Source: Parabacteroides sp. TM07-1AC
Lineage (GTDB): Bacteria > Bacteroidota > Bacteroidia > Bacteroidales > Tannerellaceae
Direction: 5' to 3'
Length of the DNA: 64,000 nt
Assembly: GCF_003480915.1 (NCBI RefSeq)
Contig: NZ_QUKD01000001.1
Location: 496,001 to 560,000, forward strand
The notes beneath the pieces are model-generated. The model made no database searches. It saw only the letters and a program-made list of their open reading frames with translations, and was not told where the DNA came from. Shown piece by piece: positions 15,028-24,162 of the stretch. Each line of letters begins with the position of its first letter. The stretch's first letter is position 1. Position numbers and translations under genes: made by a program.

Positions 15028-16641
15028 TCAGTCTATCTCTATAAAATTCACCTGTACAATTTCATTATAAGCGAAAGGAGGTTTAGCATACTCTTCTCCA
15101 GCCTCTGCTTCTTTCAATGTATTGGTTTCGTAATCTATTTTCCAGATACGATTGTATTGGGTTGATATATAGAGAGGCTCAAAGTCTTTATCATCCTCCT
15201 GAAAGAACAACATGACATGCTGTCCGGCAACCGGTTCACATTCTTTCGGTAAAGTCAGCCACGCTCTGATCTGCACCTTATGCTCATTATCATCGAAATA
15301 CACCAGGTGATCCATCAACTCGATGAAAACCTCCCAGCTGATATCATACGGGAAAGTCAAGGCAAATACCTGTTTGCCCATCGGATGGATACGAATAATC
15401 GCATCATACCGGCGACTATTATATATATCGGTAAATACACGTAACATCTGTTCCACGTCCGCTTCTTCCACTCCGGCAACGATCACTATTTTATCATTGC
15501 TGACAGAAATATTAGGACGTAAAGCCGGATCCGGCTTCCGGTTCTTTTTCCGGAACTTACTTCTCAAATAGAGAATAACGGCAACAGCTATTGCCCCAAA
15601 AAACAGATAAGCCTTGAGCGGCAGCTTCTTTCCGGACTTTTTCGTATGTTCCACTATTTTTATTCCATCATCATTCAGATCGAAAGTAACAGGGATCACT
15701 TTTTCATCAGCAATATTCTCTCCGTTGCGGGTTGCCGGAATCCATTTTCCACTTGTCAAACCTACCAGACGGATCGCTTCATCGTTCAGTAACGGCTCCG
15801 AACCGAGAAAGACATGCGGATCAGTCACCGAGCCGTCAGGTTCAACCGTACAAGAGATAAGAACGGTTCCACTCACCTCTTCCTCCCGGGCTTTCTCCGG
15901 ATATTCCATATTTTGCCGGATAAACCAAAATTGTGCCGATGATCCGCCGATATATTCAGGAAAAGTACGGTCAGAACCTTCGGAACGATCGATCGGACTA
16001 TAAACACCCTCATTTGTCTTCAACAAATAAGTAAGCATATATTGATCGTCATTCGCACGGCTGAAACTCATGGAACGGTATCCCAACTTAGGTACATTAT
16101 TTATCTGTTTTCCGTCATTATCCGGCGGCAACAGTACGACATCCATCAATCCAACTTTAATTCTAGAAAAACGCAGATCGTTCAATACATGCAGATAAAG
16201 AGACTGACAAGCCATCTCCTCTCCCGATTCGCCTTTCTGCCGCACACTTTCAAACCGATACTTCCAGGCAATAGGGACCGCATTCTCGTAATCATCCACA
16301 AAGGAATAGATCAAACTAATCCGGGCACCACCCAACAAAGGGACAGGCTCGGTTACAAGCCCTTTCAACTTGGGATTATCAGGCGTAAAAGCAGTAAACT
16401 CACCTTCGTTTGTTCCAAAGCGAGTCAATTTATTGACCGGAAAGACTGCTTCCAAACGAAACCGGGAAATATCCGTATCGTCCGGTTTGGGTTCTTCAAT
16501 GATCAGACTATCCAAATAAGGTCTGACCTCCTGACGCAAATGAAGTTGCTCTTCCGGCAAACTATTCTGTTGCGCCTTTACTCCTGATATTCCACTGGCA
16601 AAAACAGCCAGGAGCAGGAACAGTATCGGGGTTGCTTTCAT
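15028..16641 (-). CDS. TonB C-terminal-domain protein with internal membrane segment and cytoplasmic tail
   Basis: 537 residues. There is a signal peptide (LFLLLAVFASGISGVKAQ, residues about 6-24), then a periplasmic region of about 210 residues. A TonB C-terminal domain follows (MEYPEKAREEEVSGTVLISC, VEPDGSVTDPHVFLG, NDEAIRLVGLTSGKWIPA). After it come one membrane segment near residues 337-357 (AYLFFGAIAVAVILYL), a positive stop (RSKFRKKNRK) and about 180 residues predicted cytoplasmic. Classic TonB is anchored at the N-terminus, so this is the reverse topology. The function is unknown, possibly signal transfer or scaffolding rather than ordinary TonB energy coupling. It stands alone, 24 bases after the acyltransferase operon. 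Confidence 0.7.
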   Translation of the reverse strand: MKATPILFLLLAVFASGISGVKAQQNSLPEEQLHLRQEVRPYLDSLIIEEPKPDDTDISRFRLEAVFPVNKLTRFGTNEGEFTAFTPDNPKLKGLVTEPVPLLGGARISLIYSFVDDYENAVPIAWKYRFESVRQKGESGEEMACQSLYLHVLNDLRFSRIKVGLMDVVLLPPDNDGKQINNVPKLGYRSMSFSRANDDQYMLTYLLKTNEGVYSPIDRSEGSDRTFPEYIGGSSAQFWFIRQNMEYPEKAREEEVSGTVLISCTVEPDGSVTDPHVFLGSEPLLNDEAIRLVGLTSGKWIPATRNGENIADEKVIPVTFDLNDDGIKIVEHTKKSGKKLPLKAYLFFGAIAVAVILYLRSKFRKKNRKPDPALRPNISVSNDKIVIVAGVEEADVEQMLRVFTDIYNSRRYDAIIRIHPMGKQVFALTFPYDISWEVFIELMDHLVYFDDNEHKVQIRAWLTLPKECEPVAGQHVMLFFQEDDKDFEPLYISTQYNRIWKIDYETNTLKEAEAGEEYAKPPFAYNEIVQVNFIEID

Positions 16642-16665
16642 AATTATAGAAATATTTAGTTTACA

Positions 16666-18195
16666 TCAGAACTGGAAATAGATAAAAGGCTGTACGCCGG
16701 CGCTCTTGAACTGTACCACGACAAAGACCATGATTGCCAGGATCACTGCCTGTACCACTAGCGGAGAACGGGTAACTACACCCTGCAAAGCATTCTCTGC
16801 CGATTTAGGCATAAAATGCAATACATAACCGATTATCATCAATATAAAAACGCCTTTGTAACCGGTAACAAATTGCGCAAACACCTCCGGATGGAAATTT
16901 GTACAGATTTGCGAAAGCATCTCTTTCACCGTCTGCAGTGAATCGGCACGGAAGAATATCCATCCGAAACAAACCAGGTGAAAAGTAATAAATATCCCCA
17001 ACACCCTGCGCCAGGGTTTCATCTCCGATCCTAACTGTTTGAAACTGCTGAATCGTCCCATAATAAACTTATGGATAGCCAGTGCCACCCCGTGTATAGC
17101 TCCCCAAATGATAAAACTCATGGAAGCCCCATGCCACAAACCTCCTAAAAGCATCGTGATCAGCAGGTTTATATATGTACGCACCTTTCCTTTCCGGTTT
17201 CCGCCGAGAGAAATATACAAATAATCTTTCAACCAGGAAGAAAGAGAGATATGCCAGCGACGCCAAAATTCCGTAATCGTAGCCGACTGATAGGGCGAAT
17301 CGAAGTTCATATTGAAACGGAATCCCAGCAACAGGGCAATACCGATCGCCATATCCGAATAGCCGGAGAAGTCACAATAAATCTGTAAAGCATATCCGTA
17401 CACACCCAGCAAATTCTCCACTCCGGTGTAAAGTAGCGGTGCATCAAAGACCCGATCCACAAAGTTCATGCTGATATAATCGGATATTACCGTCTTCTTG
17501 AACAGACCACACAAAACCAGAAACAAACCTTCCCCGAACTCGGAACGGGTAACTGTCGGATTCTTATAGATCTGAGGAATAAAATCGCGGGCACGCACAA
17601 TCGGTCCTGCCACCAGCTGCGGGAAGAACGACACATAAAATACATAATCGATCCAACGGGTCAGCGGCGTGATCTTTTCCCGGTAAACGTCGATAACATA
17701 ACTGATTGTCTGGAATGTAAAGAACGAAATACCGACAGGCAGAAAAATGTCCAACGGCTGATATGTCACGCTCTGCATGGAGGTATTCCCGAACTGATAG
17801 CCGAACTCCCGCGTAACAGAAGCTATGATCTCCAGCAGGAAGTTGAAATACTTAAAATACCCCAGCAAACCGAGATTTATACATAAACTTAGAACGACCA
17901 GCAACTTACGCTTCCATTGAGTCACCGTGTGAAATATTCCCTGGGCAATACAAAAATCGGAAGTAGCCGTAAACAGCAACAGGAAAAACCAGAATCCGCT
18001 ACTCTTATAATAGAAATAAAGGGAAAAAAGCGTCACATAAATTATACGCGCCAGCAAATGCTTCCTGAGTGACATGTATATGATCAGGAAGCCAATGAAA
18101 AGAAAGAAAAACAGGCCACTACTAAAAAGTATCGGCGCATTGTGCTGATAAGTAAGCACATCACCCAGTTTGGACAAATCAATATTATCGAACAT
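16666..18195 (-). CDS. MBOAT-family O-acyltransferase (AlgI/DltB-like)
   Basis: About 509 residues from MFDNIDLSKLG. An ATG four codons upstream (18207) is also open. There are about ten membrane helices. Family marks are LGYFKYFNFLLE, FLPVGISFFTFQTISYVIDV, FFPQLVAGPIVRARDFIPQ, YCDFSGYSDMAIGIALLLGF, and the catalytic-His region TMLLGGLWHGASMSFIIWG. AlgI-type proteins pass acetyl groups across the inner membrane to periplasmic SGNH acetyltransferases that modify exopolysaccharide or peptidoglycan. It overlaps the upstream SGNH gene by 11 bases, and a second SGNH gene precedes that one, forming a three-gene operon. Confidence 0.9.
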   Translation of the reverse strand: MFDNIDLSKLGDVLTYQHNAPILFSSGLFFFLFIGFLIIYMSLRKHLLARIIYVTLFSLYFYYKSSGFWFFLLLFTATSDFCIAQGIFHTVTQWKRKLLVVLSLCINLGLLGYFKYFNFLLEIIASVTREFGYQFGNTSMQSVTYQPLDIFLPVGISFFTFQTISYVIDVYREKITPLTRWIDYVFYVSFFPQLVAGPIVRARDFIPQIYKNPTVTRSEFGEGLFLVLCGLFKKTVISDYISMNFVDRVFDAPLLYTGVENLLGVYGYALQIYCDFSGYSDMAIGIALLLGFRFNMNFDSPYQSATITEFWRRWHISLSSWLKDYLYISLGGNRKGKVRTYINLLITMLLGGLWHGASMSFIIWGAIHGVALAIHKFIMGRFSSFKQLGSEMKPWRRVLGIFITFHLVCFGWIFFRADSLQTVKEMLSQICTNFHPEVFAQFVTGYKGVFILMIIGYVLHFMPKSAENALQGVVTRSPLVVQAVILAIMVFVVVQFKSAGVQPFIYFQF

Positions 18196-19573
18196 TCTTA
18201 TCTGCAATATATCGGTTATAGGTTTGCATCAGTGCGCGATACAATAACGTACCCTGCGCCTGATAGCCTTCTTTTGTAAAATGAACACGGTCTCTCCCCA
18301 TCAATCCGGCTTTATGCCATTTGGCACTCGAAGTCTTACCTCCTGTTGCTGCAAACAAATCCCAGCAAGCCACACCTTCCCGACGGGCCACATCGACAAT
18401 TGCCTTTGCGGCGCGTTCCGTATTTTCGTTGCGCACATACGTACGCTTCTTATTTACATATACCCGTTTGTAACATTCGGGCGGCGTAGTAAGTAAGATA
18501 GCCGTATGAGGCATCTGTTTTTTCACCAAAGAAATAAAATCTTCAATCTGTCCGGCAAACTCACTCCGGTTAAAACGCCTGCCGAACGTCTCGTTCGTTC
18601 CCAAAGAAATAATCAGTAACGACGGATTCAATAAAGCTAGCTGGCGAACATACTCTTCATCCGTATAATTCACGTACATAGCACCGTTCACTCCCACCGA
18701 ATGATACAGAATCCCCGGCTTACCGTTGGTCAGGTTAAAACCATAGTACAGATTTTTGAAAGAAGAAGCAGGCAGCAACTTGTCGGTCCCTTGTTTGCGG
18801 CGGGTACTCTGCAACTGCAACGTATCGATCAGACCTGAAATACGGAACGTATCCGCAATCACTCCCGGAGCACAAGCCGTCTGACCTAAAACCGTCTCCA
18901 CCGAATCCTTCCTCTTTCCGGCTGGCAGCATCGGCATGGACTTTTCGCCCCGATAAATAACCGCCTGATTAAATGAATAACCCGCCCCATTGTTAGGAGC
19001 CATGCTGATATCGAAATTAATGGAAGGTGACACGGATTGAATACCAATACCTCCCGGTCCGATCGGACATTTCCTGTTATGTTGGATACAACGTCCGGCT
19101 ACCCATTCTTTAATAACAGACGAAATAAAATAATCATCCGGCTCATTCGTCTTGCTCAGTTTGAACGGAGCGATCCAGCCCCGTCCGGCATTACCGAACT
19201 GCTGTTGTAGAAGCCGCATGACACGTCCGCTATAATGACCCGCTTGAATATGGGAATCGCCCAATTGCACGACTGTTACGACCGTATCTTTTCCGGCACG
19301 CAAGGAATCGAGTGCTGCAAAAAAATGATGCAGAGGGGCATAATCACTCACACAACTGTCCTTTTCCGATAACAGGACGGAATCGACAGCCGCCCCCATC
19401 TTATAAGAAACGGCAGGCAAAGCAACCGTATCCGGAACCGTCAGCGTATCAGGCAAAAGAACGCCATCCTTCAACGTCGTACGGGAAGGCGACAGAGTCT
19501 TTGCCCCGACGGTGATCGCGATCAGCGCCAACAAAACCGACAGGTTAATGAACCACTTTGTCTGCTTCATCAT
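18185..19573 (-). CDS. Secreted SGNH/GDSL hydrolase-fold acyltransferase (second of operon)
   Basis: 462 residues. An N-terminal anchor or signal (WFINLSVLLALIAITVGA) is followed by a linker and an SGNH domain with block I VVTVVQLGDSHIQAGHYSGR, block III LIISLGTNETFG and a C-terminal catalytic region RDRVHFTKEGYQAQG (Asp/His). It probably transfers acetyl groups delivered by the MBOAT protein onto a periplasmic glycan, like AlgX or PatB. It overlaps the MBOAT gene downstream and the first SGNH gene upstream (29 bases). The glycan acceptor is unknown. Confidence 0.85.
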   Translation of the reverse strand: MMKQTKWFINLSVLLALIAITVGAKTLSPSRTTLKDGVLLPDTLTVPDTVALPAVSYKMGAAVDSVLLSEKDSCVSDYAPLHHFFAALDSLRAGKDTVVTVVQLGDSHIQAGHYSGRVMRLLQQQFGNAGRGWIAPFKLSKTNEPDDYFISSVIKEWVAGRCIQHNRKCPIGPGGIGIQSVSPSINFDISMAPNNGAGYSFNQAVIYRGEKSMPMLPAGKRKDSVETVLGQTACAPGVIADTFRISGLIDTLQLQSTRRKQGTDKLLPASSFKNLYYGFNLTNGKPGILYHSVGVNGAMYVNYTDEEYVRQLALLNPSLLIISLGTNETFGRRFNRSEFAGQIEDFISLVKKQMPHTAILLTTPPECYKRVYVNKKRTYVRNENTERAAKAIVDVARREGVACWDLFAATGGKTSSAKWHKAGLMGRDRVHFTKEGYQAQGTLLYRALMQTYNRYIADKNVR

Positions 19574-20996
19574 AAAATTCTTTTTCTAATAATAATGCAT
19601 TGAATAACGCCGTGGCTATCTCACGTCCTCCCCTGAAACTCAGGTGGGTATAATCTTTACTTGCCCAATTGTTTTCCACGAAACGGACCATACTGTTCTC
19701 GCCTCCCATCGCACCGAACGTATTCCAGAACGGAATACCGGTTTTACGGGCAATCTGCCGCTGGGTATGAAGCATAGCCAGCACGGCAGGCATCGTTTCA
19801 AACTCCCCGTCCTCCTGATGGCTGCGGTCGGAAACGCCCAGCAACAATACATCCGACTGCGGGAAACAAGCCTGTACGTGGCGGACGGCTTCCACCATAC
19901 GTTTATTATACCAGCCATACTGCAGGACACTGTCGCTTACAACATTCAGTCCATATTGAAGAATGATCAGATCGTACGGTCGTATTTCGTTCAAATGCTG
20001 GCAACGTGCGCTATCCAAACGGTTTAGAATCATGCCGGAGTTTCCGCGTAACGAATAATTATCGACTACGACTCCCGAGTTATCCTCCAGCGCAACACCC
20101 AAAGCCCGGAAACCTTCCGTCTCCGTAAAAGAAAAAGCAGCTTCGGTAAAGTTCCCTTTACGTACATATTGAGTGATCTTTGTGGTGGGCGGCAACAGTT
20201 CACGGATCGTATCCGGCTCTCCGTTATAGTGTAATTCCATACGTGTTCCCATATTCTGCTCATACAGGAATTTCAATGATGAAGCTGTTTCCAGTTCCGG
20301 ATAACGGTTGGTTGTTTTGAGAGAGACGGTTACCTTCCCATCTTTTTTAGGTTCGAACATCATACCGGAAAGGGTATAACCATGTTCATGATCGGTCAGC
20401 ATCGACCAGGTATGCCAGCCTTCCGAACGTTGCTCGATTGTTGGACGGAACTGGGCGGCAACGGATGCGATAGGCACAAAACCGACCCCGCGTCCACCGA
20501 ACTCCTTTTGCAGGGCAGAACGCAAATCAGCCACAACGATATCCCCTTCGATAAACGAATCACCCAGGAAAGCAACGCGCACCGGACGGTTCAACTGATC
20601 CCTGTTCTTCAACGCTGCAAAGAAACGTTTCAGCCCGATATGCCCTACCGAATAATCTTCGATATGCGTACCGAGCGAATCGGCTCCCTGAACGGAATAC
20701 ATCACGTTATACAAAGAATCGCGTAACGCCAATGCCGCCGAGTCGATCCCCGTCGAACGGATGACCGAATCGCGCAAGGCTACCGAATCTATTTCCAATG
20801 TATCCGGTTGTTCGAGCTGTTTACGTAGCGAGTCCATAGACAACGACTGCGTTTTCACCCGTAAATCCGAAAGTAAGTCAACCTTTTTTATCTTCTGGCC
20901 GAATATTCTGTCCGGCAGATAATATAGTCCCAGGCAGATGCCCAACGTAATCAGCAAAAGAGCCAACAGTCTGCCGAAATTATCTTCTTTATTCAT
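19545..20996 (-). CDS. Secreted SGNH/GDSL hydrolase-fold acyltransferase (first of operon)
   Basis: 483 residues. A membrane anchor near residues 10-27 (LLALLLITLGICLGLYYL) is followed by a coiled, Ser/Leu-rich linker and an SGNH domain: VAFLGDSFIEGDIVVADLRS, YDLIILQYGLNVVSD and KDYTHLSFRGGREIA with the Asp-x-x-His pair. It is similar in plan to the next gene but diverged, so the two may act on different positions or form a heterodimer. A -7-like element (TATCTTTG on the minus strand, 21018-21025) lies 21 bases upstream of the start, without a clear TTG box. Confidence 0.85.
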   Translation of the reverse strand: MNKEDNFGRLLALLLITLGICLGLYYLPDRIFGQKIKKVDLLSDLRVKTQSLSMDSLRKQLEQPDTLEIDSVALRDSVIRSTGIDSAALALRDSLYNVMYSVQGADSLGTHIEDYSVGHIGLKRFFAALKNRDQLNRPVRVAFLGDSFIEGDIVVADLRSALQKEFGGRGVGFVPIASVAAQFRPTIEQRSEGWHTWSMLTDHEHGYTLSGMMFEPKKDGKVTVSLKTTNRYPELETASSLKFLYEQNMGTRMELHYNGEPDTIRELLPPTTKITQYVRKGNFTEAAFSFTETEGFRALGVALEDNSGVVVDNYSLRGNSGMILNRLDSARCQHLNEIRPYDLIILQYGLNVVSDSVLQYGWYNKRMVEAVRHVQACFPQSDVLLLGVSDRSHQEDGEFETMPAVLAMLHTQRQIARKTGIPFWNTFGAMGGENSMVRFVENNWASKDYTHLSFRGGREIATALFNALLLEKEFYDEADKVVH

Positions 20997-21182
20997 TTAC
21001 TCATTCTTACGAAGGTGCAAAGATAAAGATAAAGTTGGTATGTTCGTTTATTGTTTCAGAATTAGAAAGAAGAGATTATAATAATTAAGTAGAGAGCTAC
21101 GTTTAGATTGTATCAATATTTATTCCCCAAAGGAGGAAAGAATTTCGATACGAATGGATGTTACATTTAGAAATATATTACA

Positions 21183-21734
21183 ATGGAAAAGTTAAAAGAA
21201 AGAACATGGAAAGTGCTTGAAAGCACCTATCTTCACCGCAAACCGTGGCTGACGGTGCGAAGCGAACGGGTTGAACTGCCTAACGGCAATCAAATTCCTG
21301 AATACTTTGTGTTTGAATATCCCGACTGGATCAATGTAATTGCCATCACAAAAGATAAAAAATTCGTTTTTGTCAGTCAATACCGTCACGGACTGGGAGA
21401 AACATCCTATGAACTTTGTGCCGGCGTATGCGAAAAAGAAGACGGCTCTCCCCTCGTTTCCGCTCAACGTGAACTCCTTGAAGAAACCGGCTTCGGAGGT
21501 GGCAACTGGAGTGAATACATGACCATCTCAGCCAATCCGGGTACGCATACCAACCTGACGCACTGCTTCCTGGCCACCGATGTCGAACCCGTCGCGCCTC
21601 AGCACCTGGAAGATACGGAAGACCTGGCAGTCCATATTCTCACACTCGAAAATGTATTGGAACTATTAAAAACCGACCAGATCAAACAGGCTATACATGC
21701 TGCCCCTCTTTGGAAATATATAGCTGAAAATTAG
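21183..21734 (+). CDS. NUDIX hydrolase, ADP-ribose pyrophosphatase-like
   Basis: 183 residues. The Nudix box is visible as AGVCEKEDGSPLVSAQRELL plus EETGF (residues about 80-104), with the REXXEEXG core intact but one extra residue between the leading Gly and the core compared with the consensus. The N-terminus (WLTVRSERVELPNGNQIPEY) and PGTHTNLTHCFLATDVE fit the ADP-sugar pyrophosphatase branch, which hydrolyses ADP-ribose-like compounds in the cytosol. The gene is monocistronic or paired with the next gene, whose start lies 55 bases downstream. The exact substrate cannot be read. Confidence 0.88.
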   Translation: MEKLKERTWKVLESTYLHRKPWLTVRSERVELPNGNQIPEYFVFEYPDWINVIAITKDKKFVFVSQYRHGLGETSYELCAGVCEKEDGSPLVSAQRELLEETGFGGGNWSEYMTISANPGTHTNLTHCFLATDVEPVAPQHLEDTEDLAVHILTLENVLELLKTDQIKQAIHAAPLWKYIAEN

Positions 21735-21789
21735 GATAATTCATTCTTTTTCCTTATGTTTGTTAGGGAAGAATATGAGGAGGATGAGT

Positions 21790-22614
21790 ATGAGTAACAT
21801 TTCAGATTATATCGAACAATTTGTCCTTGATAAACTGAATGTGTTTAATGAAGGAAGAAATGAGGATAAAGGCGTATATTACATTCTTTTACCGAACGAA
21901 AAGACTGCCTATTATACGCTTTGGTTCTATAACCCGACGGCGGAATATCACCCGAATGTATTCCTTTCCACTTTGGATGTCAACGTGATTAACTCGATAG
22001 GAAAAGCGATGACAACTGTAGCAAACTCTTTTGCCAAACTAACGATCAAAATACGTCTCGCCTCCATTTCCCACAATGCCGACGACATGATCTCTTTCGG
22101 CAAATACCGTGGATATCATCTGTTTGAAGTCGCCTTGATCGACCCCAAATATGTTACCTGGATAGCCAACAAATATGAAGCACGCATCCAAAGCGAACGG
22201 CGTTTCAAAGAGCTGGCGGCTACCTATTCATGGGTCTATCAGGATCTCAACACCTCCCGGACACATAAAATGCCGGTAAGCCGTTTTGTCGGAGAAATAG
22301 ACGAAAAATTAACCGACTTACATCTTACGATCCGCCGGGTCAAGATAGAAGACAATCCGTACAAAACCAGTATAATCCGGGGAACCACCCACTTTTATGT
22401 CGATCAAAAGATCATTGCAGCAGATGATTCGGAAAACCTGTTTTTCTTTACGATCCGCGCCACCGACCGCAGTCTCGAAAGCGGGAAACTAAGCAATTCC
22501 GACCATGCTTACACAGTCGGAGAAAAACTACATATACGCTCTGCCAAGGTAATCAAACATTATGTGTCACGAAACATACGGTATACGAAATTAGGATATG
22601 TAAAGTTTAAATAA
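21790..22614 (+). CDS. Uncharacterised protein with ExoX-C/DUF3820-like motif
   Basis: 274 residues from MSNISDYIEQFV. I chose the ATG at 21790 because GAGGAGG at 21777-21783 lies six bases before it. Near residues 100-125 it has ISFGKYRGYHLFEVALID and YVTWIANK. This is the short motif found at the C-terminus of exodeoxyribonuclease X-type proteins and in DUF3820, and also present as FGKYKGKLVEEVL in the exonuclease at 52260-53033. No exonuclease domain is present here. The C-terminal half (FYVDQKIIAADDSENLFFFT) may form beta strands. A nucleic-acid role is only a guess. Confidence 0.6.
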   Translation: MSNISDYIEQFVLDKLNVFNEGRNEDKGVYYILLPNEKTAYYTLWFYNPTAEYHPNVFLSTLDVNVINSIGKAMTTVANSFAKLTIKIRLASISHNADDMISFGKYRGYHLFEVALIDPKYVTWIANKYEARIQSERRFKELAATYSWVYQDLNTSRTHKMPVSRFVGEIDEKLTDLHLTIRRVKIEDNPYKTSIIRGTTHFYVDQKIIAADDSENLFFFTIRATDRSLESGKLSNSDHAYTVGEKLHIRSAKVIKHYVSRNIRYTKLGYVKFK

Positions 22615-22639
22615 TACAATAAGCTTTTATCTGATAAAA

Positions 22640-22727
22640 TTCCATTCGAATCCATTTTTAATTTCTTCCGAGAGGAATTTGAATTTCATTCGGAAGAAAA
22701 TTTAGTTTCTCCCGAGAGTATTTAATT
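22640..22727. repeat. Four tandem degenerate 22-bp units (array B)
   Basis: Units at 22640-22661, 22662-22683, 22684-22705 and 22706-22727, opening TTCCATTCGA, TTTCTTCCGA, TTTCATTCGG and TTTCTCCCGA, each followed by an AT-rich second half. The period is exactly 22 bp with no spacers. The third unit closely matches the second unit of the array at 51014. Located just after the stop of the gene ending at 22614. Confidence 0.7.
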
Positions 22728-23113
22728 CCTTTATTTTAGCTACTCTTGAATATCTATATAAAAAATACACGAAGGCTACCGTTCTTTTCAGCAATAGATA
22801 ATAAAAAACTAAATAGCAGACATAAACTATGGGCTTCTGCACACAAATATCAGTTAACATTCATCAACTCAGCATAAACAGTGTTTATGTAACAATAACA
22901 GGGGTTTCTGCTACAGAAACCCTCGGAAACATGACAAAAAGTGCATATATTATATTAAAGTAAATAATACTATATTAAAACAGATAATACTACATTAAAA
23001 AACACAACAGCAAAATGCGCACGCGAGAGAGATTTGCAAAAGCTCTTTTTCTTTTTCGACATTTCTGTTATTCAACATCTTTTTTTATCTTTACCGCATT
23101 ATAACCGGAAAAC
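22728..23113 (+). promoter_or_regulatory. Upstream region of amidase gene with palindromes and 20-bp tandem repeat
   Basis: Long non-coding interval. It holds CATAAAC/GTTTATG around AGT (22873-22889), a perfect hairpin GGGTTTCTG, CTA, CAGAAACCC (22902-22922), and a 20-bp direct repeat at 22951-22970 and 22971-22990 with a third degraded copy to 23010 (each contains ATTAAA and, in two copies, AATAC). A -7-like TATCTTTA lies shortly before the start codon at 23114. No ORF of credible quality is present. Confidence 0.45.
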
Positions 23114-24127
23114 ATGTTCGCAAGAAAAATAACACTCATACTATCAACTTTAGTTGCACTCTTTATTTTCAACGCCTCTCTCATAGCACAAGAGAAAGCA
23201 TTTCCTAAGAAAGGAGAAGGAGTTACCCTTTTCTTGAAACGTCATAACCGTGTCGGAAAAGAGTATCACGATGAATTTATCAAATTAAACAAGACTAGAC
23301 TCGGCAGTGGAAACTCGCTTAGAATGGGCGTTAAATACCATTTGCCGCCGTTAAAGGGCGCGGCGGCTACAACAACGAAAAAGCCTAATTACGAGCCCTT
23401 ATTCGGCAAGGAATTAGCTCAATATCAAGTCACCTCCTCCGAGTTGAAAGGCTGTTGCTTCTACTTGATCAGCGGACATGGCGGTCCCGACCCCGGTGCT
23501 ATCGGTAAAATGGGCAACGTAGAACTCCATGAAGATGAATACGCCTACGATGTCATGCTGCGCCTCGCCCGCAACCTGATGATGAAAGGAGCCAAAGTGC
23601 ACATTATCATCCAGGATGCCAAAGACGGCATCCGCAATGACCGCTTCCTGAACAACACCAAGCGTGAAACATGCATGGGCGCCCCGATCCCGTTCAACCA
23701 GGTACGCCGCCTCGAACAACGGAGCGAAAAGATCAATTCTTTGTTCAAAAAAGATAAAGAACTTTACAAACGCGCTATCTTCATGCATATCGACAGCCGT
23801 AGTAAAAGTCATCAGACAGATGTTTTCTTCTATTATCAGGATAAAAACTCCGAAAGCAAGCATTTAGCAAAGACCATGAAGTCTACTTTCGAGCATAAAT
23901 ATAACAGACATCAGCCGGGACGTGGATTTACAGGAACAGTAGGCCAGCGCGGATTGTATGTTTTAAGAAAAACAACTCCCCCTTCTGTATTTGTGGAACT
24001 GGGAAATATACAAAACAGCTTCGACCAAAAACGGTTTATTCTCAGTGATAATCGCCAGGCTTTGGCAAACTGGCTGTGCGAAGGTTTTGTAACCGATTAC
24101 AAACGTTACAAGAAAAAGCTGAAATAA
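23114..24127 (+). CDS. N-acetylmuramoyl-L-alanine amidase (Amidase_3) with LysM-like N-terminal region
   Basis: 337 residues. The signal peptide is residues 1-26 (ends SLIAQ). Residues about 30-80 look like a LysM-type fold (EGVTLFLKRHNRVGKEYH, then NSLRMGVKYHLPP). The Amidase_3 zinc site is visible as SGHGGPDPG (His122), a Glu in ELHEDEYAYD (about 140-142), FMHIDSRSK and VFVELGNIQN (catalytic Glu). The usual HxNA after the third ligand is HIDS here. It would cleave the amide between MurNAc and the stem peptide in the periplasm during division or turnover. It has a long upstream region and no cotranscribed neighbour before the maturase promoter. Confidence 0.9.
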   Translation: MFARKITLILSTLVALFIFNASLIAQEKAFPKKGEGVTLFLKRHNRVGKEYHDEFIKLNKTRLGSGNSLRMGVKYHLPPLKGAAATTTKKPNYEPLFGKELAQYQVTSSELKGCCFYLISGHGGPDPGAIGKMGNVELHEDEYAYDVMLRLARNLMMKGAKVHIIIQDAKDGIRNDRFLNNTKRETCMGAPIPFNQVRRLEQRSEKINSLFKKDKELYKRAIFMHIDSRSKSHQTDVFFYYQDKNSESKHLAKTMKSTFEHKYNRHQPGRGFTGTVGQRGLYVLRKTTPPSVFVELGNIQNSFDQKRFILSDNRQALANWLCEGFVTDYKRYKKKLK

Positions 24128-24162
24128 ATGCCTTGATAATGAATTATTAGCCTCTGAAATGC

